64,000 nucleotides of DNA. It comes from CAVSRC01 sp963798195. Lineage in GTDB: Bacteria > Pseudomonadota > Alphaproteobacteria > Rhizobiales > Kaistiaceae. Position numbers and translations under genes: made by a program. Positions 38,340 to 49,319 of the stretch are shown here, piece by piece. The notes below the pieces were generated by a model. The model did not search any database. It worked only from the letters and a program-made list of their open reading frames with translations, and was not told where the DNA came from. The stretch is taken from positions 868,001 through 932,000 of the forward strand of contig CAWCSF010000010.1 in the NCBI GenBank assembly GCA_963798195.1. Reading direction: 5' to 3'. Within the stretch, counting starts at the first letter, position 1. Each line of letters opens with the position of its first letter.

Positions 38340-39596
38340 GTGACAACCGCTGCTATCAACCGAACCATCGACGCGGTCTGGCGTATCGAGTCCCCGAAAC
38401 TCATCGCCGGTATTGCCCGCATGGTGCGCGACGTCGGGCTGGCGGAAGAGCTGGCCCAGGACGCGCTTGTCACCGCGCTGGAGCGCTGGCCGGAGACGGG
38501 CGTGCCTGACAAGCCCGGCGCCTGGCTGATGGCCACGGCCAAGAACCGCGCCATCGATCGTATCCGCCGCAAGAAGCTCGCCGAGCGCAAGCACGCCGAG
38601 ATCGGCCGCGAGCTGGACGAGGCACAGGACACCACGGCGGAACTGGAGGCGTCGCTTGATGACGACATCGGCGACGACCTGCTGCGGCTCGTCTTCACGG
38701 CCTGCCATCCGGTGCTGTCGACGGAGGGGCGCGTTGCGCTGACGCTGCGGATGCTCGGCGGCCTGACCACCGACGAGATCGCGCGCGCGTTCCTGGTTCC
38801 CGAGCCGACCATGGCGCAGCGCATCGTGCGGGCGAAGCGGACGTTGAGCGATGCCAATGTCGGCTTCGAAGCGCCGCGCGGCAACGAACTGGCAGAGCGG
38901 CTGACCTCGGTGCTCGAGGTGATCTACCTGATCTTCAACGAAGGCTACACGGCGACCGCTGGCTCGGACTGGATGCGGCCACAGCTTTGCGAGGAGGCGC
39001 TGCGTCTCGGCCGCGTGCTCTCCGGCCTGGCGCCGCGCGAACCGGAGGTTCATGGGCTGGTCGCGCTGATGGAAATCCAGGCCTCGCGGCTCGGCGCGCG
39101 GACCGCGCCGGACGGCGCGCCGATCCTGCTGCTCGACCAGAACCGGTCGCGCTGGAACCAGCTCCTCATCCGCCGTGGCCTGGCGGCGCTGGACGAGGCA
39201 GAGGCGCTGGGCCCGCCCGGGCCGTACACGCTCCAGGCCGCGATCGCCGCTTGCCACGCCCGCGCCCGCACGGCGGACGAAACCGACTGGGCGCGGATCG
39301 CGGCGCTTTACGGCGCGCTGGCGGCGCTGATGCCGTCGCCGGTGGTGGAACTCAACCGCGCCGTTGCCGTGTCTATGGCCGAAGGACCAGCGGCGGGACT
39401 GGCGGTGCTCGATCCGCTGCTCGCGGAACCGACCATGAAAAGTTACCACCTGCTTCCCAGCGTGCGCGGCGACCTGCTGGCCAAGCTCGGGCGCATGGAT
39501 GAGGCGCGGGCCGAGTTCGAGCGCGCGGCGGCCCTCACCCGTAATGACCGGGAACGGGCCATCCTGCTGGAGCGGGCAACTGCCACTGTCGTCTAG
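38340..39596 (+). CDS. ECF42-type RNA polymerase sigma factor with long C-terminal extension
   Basis: Extracytoplasmic-function-type sigma factor, 418 residues from a GTG start. Region 2 (about 20-85) includes LAEELAQDALVTALERWPE and WLMATAKNRAIDRIRRKK. Region 4 (about 110-165) includes LRLVFTACHPVLSTEGRVAL and GLTTDEIARAFLVPEPTMAQ. The remaining 240 residues are helical, TPR-like, with YLIFNEGYTATAGSDWMRPQ and SPVVELNRAVAVSMAEGPAA. This architecture defines group ECF42, which has no anti-sigma factor and whose C-terminal extension is needed for activity. DGPF genes nearby are its known partners. Confidence 0.9.
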   Translation: MTTAAINRTIDAVWRIESPKLIAGIARMVRDVGLAEELAQDALVTALERWPETGVPDKPGAWLMATAKNRAIDRIRRKKLAERKHAEIGRELDEAQDTTAELEASLDDDIGDDLLRLVFTACHPVLSTEGRVALTLRMLGGLTTDEIARAFLVPEPTMAQRIVRAKRTLSDANVGFEAPRGNELAERLTSVLEVIYLIFNEGYTATAGSDWMRPQLCEEALRLGRVLSGLAPREPEVHGLVALMEIQASRLGARTAPDGAPILLLDQNRSRWNQLLIRRGLAALDEAEALGPPGPYTLQAAIAACHARARTADETDWARIAALYGALAALMPSPVVELNRAVAVSMAEGPAAGLAVLDPLLAEPTMKSYHLLPSVRGDLLAKLGRMDEARAEFERAAALTRNDRERAILLERATATVV

Positions 39597-39711
39597 ACGG
39601 GGCCGGTTGCCCTGCGCGGCACCAGCAAAAAGTGCCATTCGTAAAATTAATTAGAGAAATACGGGACCCATCGCGTCCGCGACGCGTTGGCGGGCACGGG
39701 TCGAGGTTTCC

Positions 39712-39909
39712 ATGAAAGCGTTCAACTGTACACGTTGCGGTGAAGAGTCGGTCCTGAAGACCCATATCCCCGGCGACATCACCGGCAAGGACCACAAGGT
39801 GTTCGAGTGTGCCAACTGCGGCCAGATTGATCGCCAGGCGTGGCGTCGGCGGGACGATTCCTCCCCGTCCCGGGATTTCCCACTAAAGAAGCAACAGCAG
39901 CGGCGCTGA
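39712..39909 (+). CDS. Small zinc-ribbon protein
   Basis: 65-residue protein starting MKAFNCTRCGEESVLKTHIP. Two CxxC knuckles (CTRC and CANC, 27 residues apart) form a zinc-ribbon. The tail is basic and Gln-rich (KKQQQRR). No enzyme domain. It could bind nucleic acid. It stands alone after the sigma factor gene; no family name is certain. Confidence 0.6.
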   Translation: MKAFNCTRCGEESVLKTHIPGDITGKDHKVFECANCGQIDRQAWRRRDDSSPSRDFPLKKQQQRR

Positions 39910-40029
39910 CATTCGCGCCGAGGGCGCCATTCGTGCTATCTTCACAGGATCGCTGGCAAAAATCGTCTTGGCGCCTGCGACTGGGTCCACCGAAAATTTG
40001 CTCCCGCCTTGGTTTCCAGGGAGCTGCGT

Positions 40030-40383
40030 TTGGCCAACCCGCGCCGCATTTTCATCGTCGAAGACGAATATCTGATCGCCGCTACGCTCGAGGACATCGT
40101 CGCCGATCTTGGCCATATCTGCATAGGCCCGGTAGCAACGCTCCCTGCGGCCATGGCTCTTGCCGAAACCGAGATGTTTGACTGCGCTCTCGTCAATATG
40201 GTGCTCGACGGCAAGCCGGCCGACCCGCTTTGCGAATTGCTCGAAGGGAAGGGCATCCCGTTTGCCTTCGCAACCGGCCTCGACGAGGCAGGCGAGGGCA
40301 GGTGGCGCGACCGGCCGAAGATTTTCAAGCCCTACACCGCGGACGACATCCGTCGGCTGATCGAAGCGCTGCTTTCCGCGTGA
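40030..40383 (+). CDS. Stand-alone receiver domain lacking the phospho-acceptor aspartate
   Basis: 117-residue receiver-fold protein beginning ANPRRIFIVEDEYLIAATLE, with the acidic pair in VEDE. The strand-3 site, which in this family reads like ALLDVNL, is ALVNMVLDG here, so the phospho-acceptor Asp is Asn56. The conserved Lys in IFKPY is present. It should not be phosphorylated in the normal way and may be a constitutive or decoy partner. I choose TTG 40030 because AGGGAG precedes it; a longer frame starts at 40009. An HWE kinase is encoded 1.5 kb downstream. Confidence 0.8.
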   Translation: MANPRRIFIVEDEYLIAATLEDIVADLGHICIGPVATLPAAMALAETEMFDCALVNMVLDGKPADPLCELLEGKGIPFAFATGLDEAGEGRWRDRPKIFKPYTADDIRRLIEALLSA

Positions 40384-41051
40384 GCGAGTGCTGATGGCGA
40401 TCGACAGCCAACGATGGCCGGCGCCTCATGCACCAGCGCGTCGTCGGTCAGCGCCGCAACCATGAACAGGGCGAAATCGGTCCGCCGGGTGAGGTTGCTC
40501 GCCAGGACGGGATCGCCGACATGGCGGCTCCACACCGGCAGCCCCTCGCTCCCGCCCTCCTCGAGATCGCTGCCGCGCACGACAGTCCACCGCGTATCAC
40601 TGGCGAAGATGCGCCGGCACGCCTCCACCTGATCGTTGAGATCCACGACGCGGAGCATCCTCGCCACCCAGCCGGCGACGGGAACGAGCAGACGCAGCTT
40701 CAGTGGATAGACGTCTTTTCCGTCGCGCGTGATGTGCCAGCCGCACGAGAACACCAGCCGGGCGCCGGCTGGCGCATGGTCGAGCACCGCCTGGGCCGTG
40801 CCCGATGCGTAGTGCTGCATGCCCCATGGCACCAGCACGGTGAGCACGCCGTCGCATCCCGCCACGGCCTCGGCGATCAGCGCGCGATCGTCGGTAGGGC
40901 CGGTGTGAATCGCAATGCGGTCCCTGAAGGCGTCGAGTTTCGCTGCGCTCTGCGGGCGGCACACACCAACGACCTCGTAGTTCCGGTCCAACGCATGCTG
41001 CACCATGTATCGGCCAAGTTTCCCCGACGCTCCGACAATGCAAACCTTCAC
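40332..41051 (-). CDS. NAD(P)-binding Rossmann-fold protein, NmrA-like
   Basis: 239-residue atypical short-chain dehydrogenase-like protein. It begins MKVCIVGASGKLGRYMVQHA, a GxxGxxG dinucleotide loop, and GVCRPQSAAKLDAF follows the second strand. No Tyr-x-x-x-Lys catalytic pair is clear, as in NmrA-type sensors and reductases. The start is GTG 41051, with AGGAGA nine bases upstream. Its end overlaps the convergent receiver gene by 52 bases, and the last 20 residues may be less conserved for that reason. Confidence 0.75.
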   Translation of the reverse strand: MKVCIVGASGKLGRYMVQHALDRNYEVVGVCRPQSAAKLDAFRDRIAIHTGPTDDRALIAEAVAGCDGVLTVLVPWGMQHYASGTAQAVLDHAPAGARLVFSCGWHITRDGKDVYPLKLRLLVPVAGWVARMLRVVDLNDQVEACRRIFASDTRWTVVRGSDLEEGGSEGLPVWSRHVGDPVLASNLTRRTDFALFMVAALTDDALVHEAPAIVGCRSPSALAHAESSASISRRMSSAV

Positions 41052-41362
41052 GATGCAGTTCTCTCCTGCTGACGGCGCGGTGCCCCGCTTGCGATGACTG
41101 GATGCCTCAGGATGCCAAGGTTCGGGCCGCGGCGCCACCCCGGCCCGAGCCGCCCCCACGCAACGGCGTTGATGCTGCTTCGTGCGACGCGGGCCAGACT
41201 GGGGCCATTGCCGCCAGCATTGCCCCGCCTCGAAACGGGCGATTTAGTTCGCTATTCGCACAAATGGGGCCTACAGTTCTATCATTGCCGGCATACTGTC
41301 ACAGGAGCCCGCAACTGAGAGAACCCACAATCCGCTCCCCCTGCAACGAAAAGGGGACCGTT
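41052..41362. other. 311-base intergenic gap
   Basis: Divergent promoter region between the NmrA-like gene and the small hypothetical gene at 41363. I see no gene, repeat or defined operator in it. Confidence 0.4.
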
Positions 41363-41605
41363 ATGGTTCTCCCGAACTCCCTTGGTGCTGGTAGTCGCTC
41401 TCGCGATCGCAAGAGCATGCTGGATCGCGCCATTCTTCTCGTCGAGAAGGCAAGGCGCAGCGGCGCCATGCTCGAAATCGACGCAGAAGCCGAGAACCTG
41501 CTCAACGCGTACCCCAAATGCGGCATGTCATTCGCCGAGCTTCGCGCCGACCTTGCCACGGTCGTATCGCGTGGGCGGTCCGGCGATTCCGGGGTGCCGA
41601 ACTGA
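41363..41605 (+). CDS. Small helical hypothetical protein
   Basis: 80-residue protein starting MVLPNSLGAGSRSRDRKSML, with two predicted helices (LDRAILLVEKARRSGAML and SFAELRADLATVVSR) around ENLLNAYPKCGM. No family known to me. A purine-rich AAAAGGGGA site precedes the ATG. It heads a run of three genes in the same direction that ends with an HWE kinase, which suggests a small signalling partner. Confidence 0.5.
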   Translation: MVLPNSLGAGSRSRDRKSMLDRAILLVEKARRSGAMLEIDAEAENLLNAYPKCGMSFAELRADLATVVSRGRSGDSGVPN

Positions 41606-41644
41606 CGAAATCGCATACGAGCGACGCGCGTAAGGAGTCGGGCT

Positions 41645-41866
41645 GTGGCCAGCGACCATTCCGATCTTGAACTGATCGAACGGATCGAGGATCTGCCCCG
41701 CACCGGAAACCTCGCGCCGGGAACGCGGGCCCACGGCGTCATCGAACAGATCATCCATCATGGGTTTGCAGCATTGAGCAACGAACAGCGGTCGATTTAC
41801 GAGACCGTAATCCTTCCGGAGCTCCCTCCGACCGCCGTCAGCAATTCAGACAAATCCACCGGCTGA
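41645..41866 (+). CDS. Small hypothetical protein before an HWE kinase gene
   Basis: 73-residue protein from GTG 41645 (ASDHSDLELIERIEDLPRTG), with a predicted helix HGVIEQIIHHGFAAL and an acidic, Pro-containing end. AAGGAG lies before the start. No family is recognised. It is 19 bases upstream of the kinase gene, so co-transcription is likely. Confidence 0.5.
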   Translation: MASDHSDLELIERIEDLPRTGNLAPGTRAHGVIEQIIHHGFAALSNEQRSIYETVILPELPPTAVSNSDKSTG

Positions 41867-41885
41867 AGCACGGAGACGCGGCGGC

Positions 41886-42599
41886 GTGAGCACGGAAAAC
41901 GAAGTGCGGCTCGAGGTCGAGAACCTGGATCTGCGGCGTCTGCTCAGACAGGCCGGCGTTGACGCAGCCCAGCAGAAGGGCTTCGACCGGCTGCAGCAGG
42001 TCCTGCTGGAGGAACTGCATCACCGGGTGAAAAACACGCTGGCCGTGGTGATGGCCATCACGTCGCAGAGCCTTCGCTCGGCCGACAGTCTGGAGCACGG
42101 CCGACTGGCGATTGCCGACCGTTTGGTTGCGCTGGGGCGGGTCCATGACCTTCTGCTGCAGACGACCTGGACAAGTGCGCCTCTCGCCGAACTCCTGAAG
42201 AGCGCGATCGAGCCCTTCGACATGGACGGGGCGGGCCGCTTCATGGTGCAAAGCTCACGCATCGAAGTCGGCGCGGCGGCCGTCCTGCCGCTGGCCATGG
42301 TGCTGAACGAGCTGTGCACCAATGCCGTCAAGTACGGAGCGCTGTCGAACGAAAAGGGCCGGGTGAAGATCACCGCGACCATCGACGAGACCGGGGACCG
42401 TTTTCGGTTGAAATGGACCGAAATCGACGGGCCGACCGTGCAGAAGCCGACGCGCCGCAGCTTCGGAACACGGCTGATCGAGCACAGCTTCGTCAGCCAG
42501 CTCCAGGGTGAGTCTCAGCTCACGTTCGAACCATCCGGTGTTGTCTGCATCTTCGACATCCCCGTCGCTTCGCTCAAGGTGGCGGGCAGAGACCATTGA
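41886..42599 (+). CDS. HWE-family sensor histidine kinase, soluble
   Basis: 237-residue cytoplasmic histidine kinase from a GTG start. The phospho-acceptor box is LEELHHRVKNTLAVVMAITS with His46. The ATPase part has MVLNELCTNAVKYGALS (N-box with the WE-family Asn), then RLKWTEIDGP (the WxE motif that names the family) and FGTRLIEHSF. No sensor domain is present beyond a short N-terminal coiled segment, so its input must come from a partner protein. Such kinases act in the alphaproteobacterial general stress response or light signalling. Confidence 0.88.
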   Translation: MSTENEVRLEVENLDLRRLLRQAGVDAAQQKGFDRLQQVLLEELHHRVKNTLAVVMAITSQSLRSADSLEHGRLAIADRLVALGRVHDLLLQTTWTSAPLAELLKSAIEPFDMDGAGRFMVQSSRIEVGAAAVLPLAMVLNELCTNAVKYGALSNEKGRVKITATIDETGDRFRLKWTEIDGPTVQKPTRRSFGTRLIEHSFVSQLQGESQLTFEPSGVVCIFDIPVASLKVAGRDH

Positions 42600-42654
42600 T
42601 GCGCTGCGCCATTGCGCGCCTCGCCGGAAGCATCGCCTGATATAAACTGACGGC

Positions 42655-43137
42655 ATGACTGCCAGCATCGCCCCGGCGCAATTCCCCGCAGATCTCGAAA
42701 CCGTCCGCACGCTCTTCAAGGAGTACATCGATAGCCTCGGCGTCGATCTCTCGTTCCAGGACGTGGAGGCGGAACTGGGCGACTTGCCGGGCAAATATGT
42801 GCCGCCGCGGGGGCTGATCCTGATCGCGCGGGATGGCGATAGCGCCGTGGGTTGCATCGCGCTCCGGCCAATGCCGGATGCATTGGTCTGCGAGATGAAG
42901 CGTCTCTATGTCCGACCGCGGGCGCGGGGGCAGGATCTCGGGCGGCGACTGGCGGACGCCGTGATCGGATTTGCGCGACAGGCGAAATACGACCGCATGG
43001 TGCTCGACACGCTGGCGAGCATGGCGGCGGCGCAGAGGCTCTATGCCGCCCTCGGCTTCAAGCCGATCGCGCCGTACTACGCCAACCCGCTTCCCGGCGC
43101 GCGGTACATGGAACTGGAACTGCGCGGCGAGGCGTGA
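42655..43137 (+). CDS. GNAT family N-acetyltransferase
   Basis: 160-residue single GNAT domain. VCEMKRLYVRPRARGQDLGR gives the beta-4 strand and the acetyl-CoA loop (R-x-R-G-x-D-L-G-R); AAQRLYAALGFKPIAPYYAN is the C-terminal signature, with a Tyr positioned as general acid. The EMKRLYV pattern is common in acetyltransferases annotated near amino-acid metabolism. Substrate unknown. It is 55 bases after the HWE kinase gene and may be independent. Confidence 0.88.
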   Translation: MTASIAPAQFPADLETVRTLFKEYIDSLGVDLSFQDVEAELGDLPGKYVPPRGLILIARDGDSAVGCIALRPMPDALVCEMKRLYVRPRARGQDLGRRLADAVIGFARQAKYDRMVLDTLASMAAAQRLYAALGFKPIAPYYANPLPGARYMELELRGEA

Positions 43138-43374
43138 GCCGGCGGCGCCGGTCGCACTATCGGGCGCGCAGGCGACGAACCATCCAGAGGCCGGAAGCGG
43201 CACTCAGACTGAGTGCCGAAAGCAGAAGCAGGATGCGCCCGACGAGGGCATGAAAGAAATCGGTGCATACGTAGTTTTACCGATACACGCGTTCTGCGGG
43301 CTGATAAGTTCCATCAATCGAATATCCGACCTGTAGGCAATCAACCCATTGGCGCGAAAGGGTCATGGTCGATC

Positions 43375-43584
43375 GTGGCCCGGCAGTCCGATAGGCCTCT
43401 TACGGCCATCTGCCCAAGAACCGGCGGCGCGGTATTGGTGCGCGATGAGTTGGTGTTGCTGACGCGCCCGACCGAGGTTGTGTGTCCCATTTGCGATCAT
43501 TGGCATCTATGGGACCCACACGCTTTCACGTTGGTCGATGTACCCGCTGACGGCGGCGATGGTGACCCAGACCATTCAACCTGA
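43375..43584 (+). CDS. Small cysteine-containing hypothetical protein
   Basis: 69-residue frame from GTG 43375 with AICPRTGGAVLVRDELVLLT and VVCPICDHWHLWDPHAFTLV. The cysteines (C, then CPIC) and His could bind zinc. Conserved-looking strand pattern supports a real small protein, but the start is uncertain (the frame is open to 43213) and no ribosome site is obvious. Listed with caution. Confidence 0.4.
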   Translation: MARQSDRPLTAICPRTGGAVLVRDELVLLTRPTEVVCPICDHWHLWDPHAFTLVDVPADGGDGDPDHST

Positions 43585-43643
43585 GCACTACCCAAACATG
43601 GGTGTGCCTAAGTTTGAATTTAGACGCCCTTGACTGGCCTTTG

Positions 43644-44051
43644 CTACGTCAGCCGAAGCAAGCCTGCCGCTGTCGGGCGGAAGCCGCATCCCTCGTAGAA
43701 TTTTGCGAGGTGCGGTTCGTAATCGACGTGAAGCGCCTGAGCACCGCGCTCACGGGCGACACGGGCTGCCTCGCAGACCAGGGCCGTGCCGATGCCGCGA
43801 CGGCCATAGTCGGGATGTACGGTGGTGTCGAATATCGTCGCGTGAATGCCGCCGTCCCATGCCACATTGACGAAGCCCACCAAGCGGTCACCATGGTAGG
43901 CGCCGACATGAGCAAGGCTCCGCGCAAGTATCGCGGACCAATCGTGTGAGTCGATTCTGCCCCATGCCGCGCTCATCAGCGAGTGCATCGCGGCGGCGTC
44001 AGGATGAGGATCAACCCTCAATGCGGCAGTGAACTGACTATCCCGGCTCAC
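43644..44051 (-). CDS. GNAT family N-acetyltransferase
   Basis: 135-residue GNAT protein from a GTG start. ATIFDTTVHPDYGRRGIGTA carries the acetyl-CoA loop (Y-G-R-R-G-I-G), followed by CEAARVARERGAQALHVDYE and FYEGCGFRPT near the end. The N-terminal 30 residues hold a short helix region. Substrate unknown. It is divergent from the SOS-controlled small peptide gene. Confidence 0.88.
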   Translation of the reverse strand: MSRDSQFTAALRVDPHPDAAAMHSLMSAAWGRIDSHDWSAILARSLAHVGAYHGDRLVGFVNVAWDGGIHATIFDTTVHPDYGRRGIGTALVCEAARVARERGAQALHVDYEPHLAKFYEGCGFRPTAAGLLRLT

Positions 44052-44142
44052 GGAATGCCTGCTTCAGATTGCGCTGGCGGGACCGGATTGGTCCAACGGG
44101 CGGATGATTTCAAACTGAGACACTACCCCAAACATGCCCCTC

Positions 44143-44171
44143 TTGACATGAGAACAAAACAAGAACATACT
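44143..44171 (+). promoter_or_regulatory. SOS promoter: TTGACA and LexA box in the spacer
   Basis: TTGACA (44143-44148), spacer of 17 bases, CATACT (44166-44171) as -10. The LexA box GAAC-N7-GAAC (44152-44155 and 44163-44166) fills the spacer, so LexA would block RNA polymerase directly. The first gene downstream is the 32-residue peptide at 44203; dnaE follows. Confidence 0.8.
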
Positions 44172-44202
44172 CTCCTCCCAAGTTGGCGAGGCGGAGGTTC
44201 AA

Positions 44203-44301
44203 ATGTCTGATTTCATTCGTGATGCGGCTGCGCTGGTGGCGATTGGCGCATTCATCGGCATGGTGGCGGTCTGGTCGGCGTCGCTGACGGTGATTGCCTG
44301 A
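44203..44301 (+). CDS. SOS-controlled single-helix membrane peptide, candidate SidA-like division inhibitor
   Basis: 32-residue peptide starting MSDFIRDAAALVAIGAFIG, a short charged N-terminus followed by one membrane helix to the end. GGAGG lies seven bases before the ATG. The gene is 31 bases past an SOS promoter. In Caulobacter the LexA-controlled SidA, a 29-residue inner-membrane peptide, blocks division through FtsW; size, topology and control match here. Sequence identity with SidA cannot be checked from the window, so the function is inference. dnaE starts 101 bases later on the same strand. Confidence 0.65.
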   Translation: MSDFIRDAAALVAIGAFIGMVAVWSASLTVIA

Positions 44302-44402
44302 CGGCGAAGGTCGGGGCGGAGGAACAGGGGACAGGCCCGAACCTGCGCATGGACAGGATGCGGCGCGGCGTGGACACTTGCGTCCACGAGGAGGACCGCA
44401 TC

Positions 44403-47876
<3,474 letters not shown>

Positions 47877-47904
47877 CGCCGCCCGACACCGCTATGGTGC
47901 GGGG

Positions 47905-48783
47905 ATGATCAAGTCTCTGTCCCTCGCGGCCGCGCTTGTCGTGGCCGCATCAGTCGTCGCCACCGCCGCCGGTTTCCGCATTCCGCCGTGGAAGGACGAG
48001 CTGTTCGCCTATCCCGCGGTCATCGAGACGCAGGACGACGGAGATTACGTCGTCGTCGATTATCAGGAGATGCGCGACATCAATGGCCGCGACGCCGTGC
48101 CCGAACGGCAGGCGCAGCCGCAATACGTCAAGATGGTCTACCAGACCACCGGAAGCTGGGAGGCGAACGGCGCGAAGCTGAAATATGTCGGCGTCGGCAA
48201 GACCGGGGGCTCCGCCAAGGCGGTTGTCATCTATATCCACGGCATCGGCGGCAGCCGCTTCCAGGGCGCCAACCAGTGGACGTTCGGCGGCAACTTCAAC
48301 CGCGTCATGAACATGATGGCGTGGAACGGCGGTGCTTACATCTCGCCGGATGTTGTGAATTTTGAAGCGGCCGGCGGCGACAGCATCAAGGCGCTGATCC
48401 GCGAGCAGGCGCGCCTGTCGCCCGGAGCCGCGATTTTCGTCGCCTGCGGTTCGCAGGGCGGGCTGATCTGCTGGGAGCTCGCCGAGGATGCTGAGGCGGC
48501 GAAGTATCTCGGCGGCCTGCTGCTGCTGGGGTCCGGCCATGACAACGGATTTCTCAAGAGCCCCGCGTTCAAGGCGCGCGTTCCGATCTATATCGGCCAC
48601 GGCGACCATGACGTGGTGTTCAAGTGGGAGGCGGAGGAGGCGTTCTACCGTTCGGTCAAGAAGGCCGACCCGAAGTACCCGATCCGCTTCGTCCTCTTCC
48701 GGACCGGTACGCACGGCACGCCAATTCGCATGACCGACTGGCGGCTCGTTCTGAACTGGATGTTGGCCGAACAGCAGGGCTGA
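47905..48783 (+). CDS. Exported alpha/beta-hydrolase-fold protein
   Basis: 292-residue protein with a signal peptide (MIKSLSLAAALVVAASVVATAAG). Hydrolase-fold elements: VVIYIHGIGGSRFQG as the oxyanion region, ACGSQGGLICWELA as the nucleophile elbow (Ser in C-G-S-Q-G, where the first Gly of GxSxG is Cys), IGHGDHDVVF with the acid, and RTGTHGTPIRM with the His. It is probably a periplasmic esterase-like enzyme. It starts 28 bases after dnaE, so a shared transcript is possible. Substrate unknown. Confidence 0.75.
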   Translation: MIKSLSLAAALVVAASVVATAAGFRIPPWKDELFAYPAVIETQDDGDYVVVDYQEMRDINGRDAVPERQAQPQYVKMVYQTTGSWEANGAKLKYVGVGKTGGSAKAVVIYIHGIGGSRFQGANQWTFGGNFNRVMNMMAWNGGAYISPDVVNFEAAGGDSIKALIREQARLSPGAAIFVACGSQGGLICWELAEDAEAAKYLGGLLLLGSGHDNGFLKSPAFKARVPIYIGHGDHDVVFKWEAEEAFYRSVKKADPKYPIRFVLFRTGTHGTPIRMTDWRLVLNWMLAEQQG

Positions 48784-48813
48784 ACACCAGCCGCTGCCCG
48801 CACCGCTGGCGCG

Positions 48814-49035
48814 CTATTTCTTGGCCTGCCGGTCGACGACGCCGAAATCCTGCGACTTCGCGGCGCCATCGGCGGTTTTGAATCCCTCCGCCTCCAGCCC
48901 GCGCTTGAGGAGTTCGCGGATAGCGGCCGCGCGACTGGGCATGCGCTTGGCAAAGCGCCAGTCGTCCAGAGCCTTCCATTCATCGGCTGACAGCATGATC
49001 TGGAGCCGGTTTTCACGTGAAAGATCGGCAGCCAT
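48814..49035 (-). CDS. Ribbon-helix-helix-like small protein
   Basis: 73-residue protein starting MAADLSRENRLQIMLSADEW. The pattern LQIMLSADEWKALDDWRF then PSRAAAIRELLKRGLE is a strand followed by two helices, as in ribbon-helix-helix DNA-binding proteins. A longer frame to 49083 exists, but the ATG at 49035 begins the fold. No toxin gene is next to it. It may be a stand-alone regulator; DNA target unknown. Confidence 0.65.
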   Translation of the reverse strand: MAADLSRENRLQIMLSADEWKALDDWRFAKRMPSRAAAIRELLKRGLEAEGFKTADGAAKSQDFGVVDRQAKK

Positions 49036-49319
49036 GTCCCAAAACCCCGAGGTTTTCAGCCCACCGGGCCAGACCACACACATTTAGTCAGCAGCACATA
49101 GGGCGTCAAGGCCGGTCATAGCGCTAACTTAGCCTCTTACTCATTTCCCGGCTTGTTGGTTTTCAAAGTGTATTGTGCGTATAACGCTCAAGTATAACTG
49201 AGCAGTAATACACACCATGTCGGCTTGTCGCGTGCTGAAAAACGCTCCATAAAAGATGACATACGCGATACGGGCGTGGGGTCGCCGGTATTTCTGGGCT
49301 CCAACGCGGAGGAATAATT

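Noticed and set aside
44185..44205. GGTTCAAAT-like T-loop pattern
   Set aside because: It is the ribosome site and start of the small peptide gene; no tRNA cloverleaf can be built around it.
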